From: JBOFLO01 sp051657905
Lineage (GTDB): Bacteria; Patescibacteriota; Gracilibacteria; UBA1369
Reading direction: 5' to 3'
NCBI GenBank assembly: GCA_051657905.1
Contig: JBOFLO010000080.1
Location: 1-8,589, forward strand
Length of the DNA stretch: 8,589 bases
Both the position numbers and the translations under genes were made by a program. Of this stretch, positions 1-5,660 are shown piece after piece. The first letter of the stretch is position 1; every line of letters begins with the position of its first letter. The notes beneath the pieces are model-generated. The model saw only the letters and a list, made by a program, of their open reading frames with translations. It had not been told where the DNA came from and made no database searches.

Positions 1-379
1 TGAAATGTGAACCATGTCCTCCTGGACCTCCGGCAAAGTTCCATCTTTTGATAACACCTTGGAAACCTTTACCTTTAGTGATACCAGTTAAAGCAACTGC
101 GTCACCTTCTGCAAAAAGGGAAATGTCAATTGCCCCTCCCTTTTCTAAAGAGTCGGTAGAGTCAACTTTAATTTCCTTGAGGTAGTAAAACTTCTTAGTT
201 TTAGTAGGTTTCTTTTTCGGATCGAAACCTAATACCACTGCGTTATAGCCATCTTTGTCGGTGGTTTTAACTTGAGTGATAGTGTTCGGTTGGCATTCAA
301 GAATTGTCACAGGTACAACGATTCCGTTTTCTTTGACAATTCTAGTCATTCCTAGTTTTTTTCCTAGTATTCCTTTCAT
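1..379 (-). CDS. rplC: 50S ribosomal protein L3, 5' part (runs off the window)
   Basis: L3 is one of the early-assembly 23S rRNA-binding proteins of the 50S subunit; its extended loop reaches towards the peptidyl transferase centre. The minus strand reads from an ATG at 377-379 for 126 whole codons with no stop, so the gene continues past position 1; family members are about 205-210 residues. The start MKGILGKKLGMTRI is the classic L3 N-terminus. Residues 102-113 hold GKGFQGVIKRWN, and residues 117-126 (GGPGGHGSHF) begin the glycine/histidine-rich extended loop. The region around residues 50-85 is shorter than in E. coli L3. It lies 116 nt downstream of rpsJ, the usual S10-operon order. No Shine-Dalgarno sequence sits at normal distance; an AGGA occurs about 20 nt before the ATG, too far to be typical. 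Identification is secure; only the C-terminal part is unseen. Confidence 0.97.
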   Translation of the reverse strand, partial: MKGILGKKLGMTRIVKENGIVVPVTILECQPNTITQVKTTDKDGYNAVVLGFDPKKKPTKTKKFYYLKEIKVDSTDSLEKGGAIDISLFAEGDAVALTGITKGKGFQGVIKRWNFAGGPGGHGSHF

Positions 380-495
380 AATATATGTTTAGAGGTTATT
401 CCTAAGTTCCCATAAGTGGGAGAGTTAAGAATCAGGATGCGATTGAAGACTTTAGGTAGCCCGCAATCTTTGATAACTTAAACGAGTCCTAGTTT
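380..495 (-). other. rpsJ-rplC spacer, possibly a structured leader
   Basis: This 116-nt spacer is long for two adjacent S10-operon genes. On the minus-strand RNA, pairing by hand gives a stem-loop over 423-478: plus-strand 423-426 with 475-478, 431-434 with 471-474, and 436-441 with 462-468 (one bulged base), around a 20-nt loop. A short hairpin follows at 408-421 (5 bp, TCCCA/TGGGA, 4-nt loop). No T-run follows either, so neither looks like a terminator. I see no convincing -35/-10 pair. A role in control of rplC expression is inference only. Confidence 0.35.
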
Positions 496-822
496 TTAAG
501 CGTTCTGTAGCATTCTGATTTCAATGTCCACACCAGCCGGTAAACTCAAATTAGTAAGTGAGTCTACCGTCTTTGGTGTGCATTCAGTGATATCGATTAA
601 TCTTTTGTGAGTTCTGATTTCAAATTGATCACGAGCGTTTTTGTGAACGAAAGTAGATCTATTTACGGTAATTTTTTCAACTTTAGTAGGAAGGGGGATT
701 GGTCCAGCTACAATTGCTCCTGTTCTTTCGGCAGTGTCGATAATCAATTTTGCTGAGTCATCAACAACTTTGTGATCGTAAGCTTGGATTTTAATACGGA
801 TTTTCTGTTTAGTTGCGGCCAT
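496..822 (-). CDS. rpsJ: 30S ribosomal protein S10
   Basis: S10 (also NusE) is a head protein of the 30S subunit that also pairs with NusB in transcription antitermination. The ORF is 108 residues from ATG (820-822) to TAA (496-498); the family is about 101-105, and the small excess is at the two ends. Diagnostic stretches are GPIPLPTK (residues 41-48), HKNARDQFEIRTHKRLIDI (60-78) and the end AGVDIEIRML. It starts 31 nt after the tuf stop, and no promoter or terminator is evident between them, so it is probably co-transcribed with tuf. The leader (TCTAGTAATCGAA before ATG) has no Shine-Dalgarno match. It is the first gene of the S10 operon, here joined directly to the end of the str cluster. 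Confidence 0.98.
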   Translation of the reverse strand: MAATKQKIRIKIQAYDHKVVDDSAKLIIDTAERTGAIVAGPIPLPTKVEKITVNRSTFVHKNARDQFEIRTHKRLIDITECTPKTVDSLTNLSLPAGVDIEIRMLQNA

Positions 823-853
823 TTCGATTACTAGAGTTAATTAATTAGAGAAA

Positions 854-2038
854 TTATTTAATGATCTTACTTACTACACCTGCACCAACTGTTCTTCCAC
901 CTTCACGGATAGCGAAGCGAAGACCTTCAGTCATAGCGATAGGGGCAGAAAGAGTAACTTTCATTTTAACGTCGTCACCAGGCATAACCATTTCAGCTCC
1001 TTCTGGAAGTTCCAAAGCACCAGTTACGTCAGTAGTTCTGATGTAGAATTGTGGTTTGTAACCTTTGAAGAATGGAGTGTGTCTTCCGCCTTCTTCCTTA
1101 GTCAATACATAGATTTGAGCTTCGAATTCAGTATGTGGTTTGATTGATCCTGGTTTAGCCAATACTTGACCTCTTTCGATTTCTTCTCTTTCAATACCAC
1201 GAAGTAGTAAACCAACGTTATCACCAGCTTGACCTTGATCAAGTAATTTCTTGAACATTTCAACACCAGTAACAACTACTTTTCTTGTGTCTTTAATACC
1301 AACGATTTCAACTTCTTCATTTACTTTGATAATACCAGCTTCGATTCTACCAGTAGCTACTGTACCTCTACCTTTAATAGAGAATACATCTTCCACAGGC
1401 ATAATGAATGGTTTGTCTAATTCACGAACTGGATCTGGAATCCAAGAATCTAAAGCATCCAATAATTCTTGAATACATTTAGTAGCTTCAGCATCATTTG
1501 GATTTTCTAGAGCTTTTAATGCAGAACCTTTGATGATAGGAGTTTTAGCTCCATCGTAACCATATTTAGTTAATAGGTCTCTTACTTCCATTTCAGATAA
1601 TTCAGCGATTTCCGGATCAGCCATATCCATTTTGTTCATGAATACAACGATATAAGGAACGTTAACTTGTTTAGCCAAAAGGATGTGTTCACGAGTTTGA
1701 GGCATAGGACCATCTGCGGCAGAACATACCAAGATAGCACCATCCATTTGAGCAGCACCAGTAATCATGTTTTTAACATAGTCGGCGTGACCAGGACAAT
1801 CTACGTGAGCGTAATGTCTTTTTTCTGATTCATATTCTTGATGAGAAGTAGAGATAGTAATACCTCTTGCTTTTTCTTCAGGAGCTTTATCGATTTCATC
1901 GTATTTTCTAGCTTGTGCTCTACCTTTAGTGGCACAATAGAAAGTAATAGCTGCTGTAAGAGTTGTTTTACCATGATCTACGTGACCGATGGTTCCCACA
2001 TTAACGTGTGGCTTATTTCTTTGAAATACGTCTGCCAT
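854..2038 (-). CDS. tuf: translation elongation factor Tu (EF-Tu)
   Basis: EF-Tu is the GTPase that delivers aminoacyl-tRNA to the ribosomal A site. The protein has 394 residues, normal for bacteria. The G domain shows all five motifs: G1 GHVDHGKT (18-25), G2 RGITI (58-62) with switch-I Thr61, G3 DCPGH (80-84) with catalytic His84, G4 NKMD (135-138) and G5 GSAL (171-174). Domain 2 begins around PFIMPVEDVFSIKGRG, and domain 3 ends in AIREGGRTVGAGVVSKIIK. The start at 2036-2038 gives the standard N-terminus with PHVNVGTIGHVD. It is separated from fusA by 142 nt holding its own promoter candidate, and followed 31 nt later by rpsJ. The AT-rich leader has no Shine-Dalgarno motif. Whether a second tuf copy exists elsewhere cannot be seen here. 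Confidence 0.99.
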   Translation of the reverse strand: MADVFQRNKPHVNVGTIGHVDHGKTTLTAAITFYCATKGRAQARKYDEIDKAPEEKARGITISTSHQEYESEKRHYAHVDCPGHADYVKNMITGAAQMDGAILVCSAADGPMPQTREHILLAKQVNVPYIVVFMNKMDMADPEIAELSEMEVRDLLTKYGYDGAKTPIIKGSALKALENPNDAEATKCIQELLDALDSWIPDPVRELDKPFIMPVEDVFSIKGRGTVATGRIEAGIIKVNEEVEIVGIKDTRKVVVTGVEMFKKLLDQGQAGDNVGLLLRGIEREEIERGQVLAKPGSIKPHTEFEAQIYVLTKEEGGRHTPFFKGYKPQFYIRTTDVTGALELPEGAEMVMPGDDVKMKVTLSAPIAMTEGLRFAIREGGRTVGAGVVSKIIK

Positions 2039-2098
2039 AGTGTTGAGTTATGTTAATTACTATTAATATTTAGTGCTTTTTGTGACGAATGCCCGCAG

Positions 2099-2127
2099 AT
2101 AATATCGGAAAAGTTTTGGCATTGCAA
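2099..2127 (-). promoter_or_regulatory. candidate sigma70-type promoter for tuf
   Basis: Read on the minus strand: -35 TTGCAA (2122-2127, 4 of 6 consensus bases), a 17-nt spacer, and -10 TATTAT (2099-2104, 5 of 6). Transcription would start near 2092, giving a leader of about 54 nt before the tuf ATG at 2038. No terminator is visible between fusA and this site, so it would add to read-through from fusA rather than replace it. Consensus matching by eye in AT-rich DNA can mislead. Confidence 0.55.
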
Positions 2128-2180
2128 CATCTTTTTTTTAGGTTCTGGATGACCTAGTTTTGCTTTAATCGTTCAGACAA

Positions 2181-4253
2181 TTAAGCCTTTGCTCTTTCGG
2201 AAATGATCTTTTCTGCAACATTGTTTGGAACCTTTTCATAACGGCTGAATTCCATTGCATAAGAAGCGCGTCCTTGAGAGATTGAACGAAGATCGGTAGC
2301 GTAACCGAACATTTCTGAAAGTGGAACATAGGCTGCAATCACCTTAGCCATACCACGATTAGTTGTTTCGTAAATTTGTCCGCGACGAGAAGAAAGGTTA
2401 CCCATTACATCTCCAAAATATTCGTCTGGAGTAGTAGCTTCTACTTTCATAATTGGTTCAAGAATTACTGGTGAAGCTGCTTTAGTACCCTTTTGGAAAG
2501 CTAATGAACCAGCAATTTTGAAAGCCAATTCGTTGGAATCCACATCATGGTAAGAACCATCATATAATTCAACTTTTACGTCTACAACTGGATATCCAGC
2601 TTGAATACCTCTAGTCATAGCTTCTTGAATACCTTTATCTACTGCAGGAATAAATTCACGAGGAATTTTACCACCTACGATATTATTAACGAATTCATAT
2701 CCTTTACCAGGTTCTTGAGGAATGATGTTGATAAGAACGTGACCATATTGACCACGACCACCGGATTGTTTAGCGTATTTTTCTTCAGATTTAACTTGAT
2801 TGGTAATTGTTTCACGGTAAGCAACTTGCGGCTTACCAACATTAGCTTCAACTTTGAACTCTCTTCTCATACGATCAACGATGATATCAAGGTGCAATTC
2901 ACCCATACCTTCAATAACTGTTTGACCAGTTTCTTCGTCTGAAGATACGCGGAAAGTTGGATCTTCTTCGGCAAGTTTATGTAAAGCCATACCCATTTTT
3001 TCTTGATCGGCTTTAGTTTTTGGTTCGATAGCGATTTTAATTACCGGTTCTGGGAAATCGATTGATTCAAGAATAATTGGGTTGTTGTCGTCGGCTAGAG
3101 TGTTACCAGTTAGGGTGTCTTTTAAACCTACTAGGGCGGCGATATCTCCGGCATGAACTTCTTTAATTTCTTCACGGGAATTAGCGTGCATTTGTAGAAT
3201 ACGTCCGATTCTTTCTTTTTTGCCATTGTTCATGTTTGTCACATAACTTCCGGAGTTAAGAGTACCTGAATAAACACGGAAGAAGGCGATTTTACCTACG
3301 AATGGATCTGTAGCGATTTTGAAAACTAGAGCTGAGAAAGGTTCACTATCAATTAATTTTCTAGTTACTTCTTCACCTGTGTCTGGGTTAGTACCTTTGA
3401 TTTCTCCGATATCGTTTGGAGAAGGTAGGTAGTCGATTACTGCGTCCAAAATTAATTGAACACCTTTGTTTGCCAAAGCTGATCCGCAGAATACTGGGAA
3501 GATTTGAGCGGAGATAACGGCCTTGCGTAATGCAACTTTTAATTCTGCATTAGTTGGGGCTTCACCATTTAAATATTTTTCCATTAAAGCGTCGTCTGTT
3601 TCAGCAACTTTTTCGATTAAAGTAGCGCGATATTCAGCAACTTTTGCTTTCATATCTTCTGGAATTGGCACTTCTTTAACGATTTCACCGAATTTCCCTT
3701 CGAATTCATAACATTTTTCTTCAGCCAAATCGATGATGGCGTGGAAATCGTTTTCAATACCAACCGGTAATTGAAGAGCTACAGCATTTTTAGAAAGACG
3801 ATCCCAGATAGTTTGAAGAGTCATGTAGAAATCTCCACCGATCTTATCTAATTTATTAGCGAAAGCGATACGAGGAACATTGTATTTATCAGCTTGTCTC
3901 CAAACAGTTTCTGTTTGAGGTTCTACACCCTGAGATGAATCGAATACTACAACACCTCCATCCAATACACGCATAGAACGTTCCACTTCTGCAGTGAAAT
4001 CCACGTGACCTGGAGTATCAATCAAATTGAAACGATGGTCTTTCCATTTACAAGTAGTGGCAGCGGCCGTAATAGTGATACCTCTTTCTTGTTCTTGTTC
4101 CATCCAGTCCATAGTTGCCGCACCTTCATGAACTTCACCGATTTTGTAAGATTTACCAGTGTAAAAAAGAATTCTTTCTGAACAAGTAGTCTTACCTGCG
4201 TCGATGTGGGCGATAATCCCGAAATTGCGCAGTTTGCTAAGGTCGATGGCCAT
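2181..4253 (-). CDS. fusA: translation elongation factor G (EF-G)
   Basis: EF-G is the GTPase that drives tRNA-mRNA translocation and, with RRF, ribosome recycling. The protein has 690 residues, within the usual range. The G domain carries G1 AHIDAGKT (15-22), G2 RGITI (57-61), G3 DTPGH (79-83), G4 NKLD (133-136; most relatives have NKMD) and G5 GSAL (257-260). Domain IV, which enters the decoding centre, shows GGRGQYGHV (498-506) and YHDVDSNELAF (568-578); His569 corresponds to E. coli His583. The C-terminal domain V includes GNLSSRRGQI (618-627). Intact domain IV and GTPase motifs mark this as the housekeeping EF-G rather than a divergent paralogue or TetM-type protection protein. It lies between rpsG and tuf as in the str operon, but has its own strong-looking promoter and lies behind a terminator. 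No Shine-Dalgarno motif precedes the ATG (4251-4253). Confidence 0.99.
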   Translation of the reverse strand: MAIDLSKLRNFGIIAHIDAGKTTCSERILFYTGKSYKIGEVHEGAATMDWMEQEQERGITITAAATTCKWKDHRFNLIDTPGHVDFTAEVERSMRVLDGGVVVFDSSQGVEPQTETVWRQADKYNVPRIAFANKLDKIGGDFYMTLQTIWDRLSKNAVALQLPVGIENDFHAIIDLAEEKCYEFEGKFGEIVKEVPIPEDMKAKVAEYRATLIEKVAETDDALMEKYLNGEAPTNAELKVALRKAVISAQIFPVFCGSALANKGVQLILDAVIDYLPSPNDIGEIKGTNPDTGEEVTRKLIDSEPFSALVFKIATDPFVGKIAFFRVYSGTLNSGSYVTNMNNGKKERIGRILQMHANSREEIKEVHAGDIAALVGLKDTLTGNTLADDNNPIILESIDFPEPVIKIAIEPKTKADQEKMGMALHKLAEEDPTFRVSSDEETGQTVIEGMGELHLDIIVDRMRREFKVEANVGKPQVAYRETITNQVKSEEKYAKQSGGRGQYGHVLINIIPQEPGKGYEFVNNIVGGKIPREFIPAVDKGIQEAMTRGIQAGYPVVDVKVELYDGSYHDVDSNELAFKIAGSLAFQKGTKAASPVILEPIMKVEATTPDEYFGDVMGNLSSRRGQIYETTNRGMAKVIAAYVPLSEMFGYATDLRSISQGRASYAMEFSRYEKVPNNVAEKIISERAKA

Positions 4254-4299
4254 AAAATGGATAGATAAAAAAGTAATTTATATTTAAATTTGTGCGGGT

Positions 4300-4327
4300 A
4301 TTATAAGTTTTTGTTTCTTGAAGTCAA
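4300..4327 (-). promoter_or_regulatory. near-consensus sigma70-type promoter for fusA
   Basis: On the minus strand: -35 TTGACT (4322-4327, 5 of 6), a 16-nt spacer, and a perfect -10 TATAAT (4300-4305). Transcription would start near 4293, leaving an AT-rich leader of about 40 nt before the fusA ATG. It lies downstream of the rpsG terminator, so it is probably the main source of fusA mRNA. The edge of a 29-bp inverted repeat is only 8 nt upstream of the -35 box. Confidence 0.78.
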
Positions 4328-4335
4328 GGTTATAC

Positions 4336-4433
4336 TCCTGGGGTGGGAATTCTTTTTTCAAAAAGGCTCGTTTCACTGGGCTTGGTTTGACAGGGTACTT
4401 TTTATTTTTGAAAAAAGAATTCCCACCCCAGGA
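4336..4433. repeat. perfect 29-bp inverted repeat with 40-nt loop
   Basis: Left arm 4336-4364 and right arm 4405-4433 are exact reverse complements over 29 bases; the outer ends read TCCTGGGG and CCCCAGGA. The outer part of each arm is GC-rich, the centre is GAATTC, and the inner part is a T/A run. The 40-nt loop spans 4365-4404. Because the AT-rich part is next to the loop and no T-run follows the outer ends, it is not a normal intrinsic terminator. No target-site duplication is obvious, though the length and arm symmetry would fit a small non-autonomous element. It lies between the rpsG terminator and the fusA promoter. Confidence 0.9.
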
Positions 4434-4513
4434 AATATTCTTGGGAGTGGGGGAGTGAGAGGGAGGGGAGAAACTGCGCTGCGCTGGTTTTGGGGAGGGG
4501 GAGATTTGGGGAT
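4434..4513 (+). other. G-rich tract with quadruplex-type motif; otherwise empty spacer
   Basis: On the plus strand this part of the 309-nt rpsG-fusA spacer is dense in G-runs. At 4443-4468 the runs are GGG, GGGGG, GGG and GGGG, separated by 3, 7 and 1 bases, which meets the common G3+ N1-7 quadruplex pattern. More runs lie at 4492-4495, 4497-4501 and 4508-4511. A short tandem (CTGCG twice, then CTG) lies at 4474-4486. The G-rich strand is the template strand of the fusA operon. Open frames crossing it on either strand give proline-rich or glycine/tryptophan-rich low-complexity translations and are not credible genes. Confidence 0.6.
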
Positions 4514-4552
4514 AAAAAAATCCCGCTGGCTTTTTGGGCGAGCGGGATTTTT
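4514..4552 (-). terminator. intrinsic terminator after rpsG (symmetrical, could work both ways)
   Basis: The minus-strand RNA forms a 12-bp stem: plus-strand 4516-4527 pairs with 4541-4552, with core TCCCGCT/AGCGGGA. Two further G-C pairs form inside one mismatch. The stem runs into a T-tract of seven at 4520-4514 in the direction of rpsG transcription. The stem begins 10 nt after the rpsG stop codon. The opposite direction also ends in a T-rich tail (ATTTTTATTTTG). It should end the rpsL-rpsG transcript before fusA. Confidence 0.88.
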
Positions 4553-4562
4553 ATTTTGTAGA

Positions 4563-5018
4563 TTAGTACTTAGCGTAATGAGCGAATGCTTTATTAGCCA
4601 TAGCCATCTTGTTAACGTCGTCTCTTTTCTTGATGGCAGCACCTTCACCGTTTGAAGCAAGAAGGATTTCGTCAGCTAATTTCTTAGCCATTGGAGCGCC
4701 TTTTTTTGATCTAGTTGTGGAAAGTAACCAACGAATGGACAAAGTCATTTGTCTTTCTGGTTTTACTTCCATTGGGATTTGGTAAACTGCTCCACCAATT
4801 CTTTTTGGTTTAACTTCCAAAGTAGGTTTGATGTTATCAATTGCCTTTTCGAAAGTTCCAACTGGATTCTTTTGACCTTTTTCAGCCAAAATTTCCATAG
4901 CTTTGCGGAAAATAGCTTCTGCTGTGCTTTTCTTGCCATCTTTCATCACACAGTTGATAAATTTTTCCTGAAGCGGAGAGGAGTTTTCTGATAAATGTAG
5001 AGTTCTTTTCTGAGCCAT
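4563..5018 (-). CDS. rpsG: 30S ribosomal protein S7
   Basis: S7 is a primary 16S rRNA-binding protein that starts assembly of the 30S head and lies near the mRNA exit and E site. The ORF has 151 residues, close to the short form of the family. Diagnostic parts are FEKAIDNIKPTLEVKPKRIGG (from residue 56), YQIPMEVKPER (79-89), IRWLL, and the C-terminal NGEGAAIKKRDDVNKMA followed by ANKAFAHYAKY. The start ATG (5016-5018) is 19 nt after rpsL, so the two are co-transcribed. The spacer AAAGACTTACC before the ATG has no Shine-Dalgarno match. In E. coli S7 represses its own operon by binding the rpsL-rpsG spacer; with only 19 nt here, that particular structure cannot be present in the same form. Confidence 0.98.
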   Translation of the reverse strand: MAQKRTLHLSENSSPLQEKFINCVMKDGKKSTAEAIFRKAMEILAEKGQKNPVGTFEKAIDNIKPTLEVKPKRIGGAVYQIPMEVKPERQMTLSIRWLLSTTRSKKGAPMAKKLADEILLASNGEGAAIKKRDDVNKMAMANKAFAHYAKY

Positions 5019-5037
5019 GGTAAGTCTTTAATTATTT

Positions 5038-5457
5038 TTACTTAGATTGTTTTGGACGTTTAGCGCCGTATTTAGAGCGGCCTTGTTTGCGATCAGCTAC
5101 GCCTTGAGTATCAAGTGCGCCACGAACGATGTGATATCTCACACCCGGTAAATCTTTAACTTTACCACCTCTGATCAAAACCACACTGTGTTCTTGTAAA
5201 TTGTGACCTTCACCTCCGATGTAAGCATTAACTTCCATACCGTTAATAAGTCTTACTTTAGCGAATTTACGTAAAGCGGAGTTAGGTTTTTTTGGAGTCA
5301 TTGTACCTACTTTAATGCAAACACCTCTTTTTTGAGGGCTATTAACCTGAGTTGGTCTGTTTTTGATGGTGTTTAAACCTGTCAAAAGAGCAGGGGATTT
5401 GCTTTTCTTAATCTTTGGTTTACGAGGTCTTCTGATTAATTGGTTAATTGTAGGCAT
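5038..5457 (-). CDS. rpsL: 30S ribosomal protein S12
   Basis: S12 lines the decoding centre and affects accuracy and streptomycin response. The protein has 139 residues against 124 in E. coli. Most of the difference is an insert of about 13 residues around 25-38, between KSKSPALL and SPQKRGVC, of the kind seen in Firmicutes S12. Core motifs are intact: TPKKPNSALRK (54-64) and VKDLPGVRYH (100-109). Lys56, Lys101 and Pro104, equivalent to E. coli Lys42, Lys87 and Pro90, are present, so the common streptomycin-resistance substitutions at those positions are absent. Asp102 is the residue that RimO methylthiolates in some bacteria (Asp88 in E. coli). It heads a two-gene unit with rpsG behind the rpoC terminator. 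No Shine-Dalgarno sequence precedes the ATG at 5455-5457. Confidence 0.99.
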   Translation of the reverse strand: MPTINQLIRRPRKPKIKKSKSPALLTGLNTIKNRPTQVNSPQKRGVCIKVGTMTPKKPNSALRKFAKVRLINGMEVNAYIGGEGHNLQEHSVVLIRGGKVKDLPGVRYHIVRGALDTQGVADRKQGRSKYGAKRPKQSK

Positions 5458-5500
5458 TTTTGACTAGATATAATACTATTATTTGGAGCTGTGCCCGGTA

Positions 5501-5529
5501 AATTTACACAACGTATTTAATTTATGCAA
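5501..5529 (-). promoter_or_regulatory. weak promoter candidate for rpsL-rpsG
   Basis: On the minus strand: -35 TTGCAT (5524-5529), a 17-nt spacer, and -10 TAAATT (5501-5506, 4 of 6). It lies just after the rpoC terminator, and the predicted leader of about 38 nt resembles that of fusA. The boxes are poor matches, so the position supports the call more than the sequence does. A TATTAT nearer the ATG (plus-strand 5470-5475) has no suitable -35. Confidence 0.35.
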
Positions 5530-5532
5530 GTA

Positions 5533-5634
5533 AATTTTTCTTTATACTTCGTTGCTGCGCAAAAAAAGATTCGAGCCGTGTTGTTCACACTGTCTCGAAT
5601 CTTTTTTTGCTTGCGCCTCGTATAAAGAAAAATT
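5533..5634. repeat. 102-nt compound near-palindrome in the rpoC-rpsL spacer
   Basis: Two nested perfect inverted repeats share one axis. The outer arms are 5533-5547 and 5620-5634 (15 bp, AATTTTTCTTTATAC and its complement). The inner arms are 5559-5575 and 5594-5610 (17 bp). They are separated by an asymmetric internal loop of 11 against 9 bases. The 18-nt apical loop can pair again (GTGT 5578-5581 with ACAC 5587-5590). The inner hairpin is the rpoC terminator; the outer arms roughly double the length of the structure and are not needed for termination. Confidence 0.88.
5559..5610 (-). terminator. intrinsic terminator after rpoC (symmetrical)
   Basis: In the direction of rpoC transcription the RNA has a GATTCGAG...CTCGAATC stem followed by seven U residues (from 5567 down to 5561). 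The seven A residues before the stem (opposite 5608-5602) can pair with them, extending it to 17 bp. The mirror symmetry allows termination in either direction. It begins about 50 nt after the rpoC stop and separates rpoBC from rpsL-rpsG. Confidence 0.8.
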
Positions 5635-5660
5635 ACGCTTTAGTTTCTTGATGGGGGAGA

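Noticed and set aside
380..385. TATATT next to the rplC ATG as a -10 box for a leaderless transcript
   Set aside because: It touches the start codon and has no -35 at the right distance.
2138..2155. Small hairpin TAGGT/ACCTA between fusA and tuf
   Set aside because: The stem is only 5 bp with an 8-nt loop, and in the direction of transcription it is followed by A residues, not T. It is not a terminator.
4387..4392. Perfect plus-strand -35 hexamer TTGACA inside the inverted-repeat loop
   Set aside because: No -10-like sequence lies 15-19 nt downstream; that position falls in an A-run of the repeat arm.
4290..4660. Open frames on both strands across the rpsG-fusA spacer (plus 4290-4655, minus 4373-4660)
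   Set aside because: They run over a terminator, an inverted repeat and a G-rich tract and into rpsG in another frame. The translations are low-complexity and match no family I recognise.
5448..5474. Plus-strand promoter-like pair TTGTAG, 15 nt, perfect TATAAT at 5469-5474
   Set aside because: The -35 is weak and the spacing short. It would point into antisense rpoC with no gene to serve, and AT-rich spacers often contain TATAAT.
4474..5560. Shared 7-mer GCTGCGC in both large spacers (4478-4484 and 5554-5560)
   Set aside because: Seven bases is short enough to recur by chance, and the surroundings differ.
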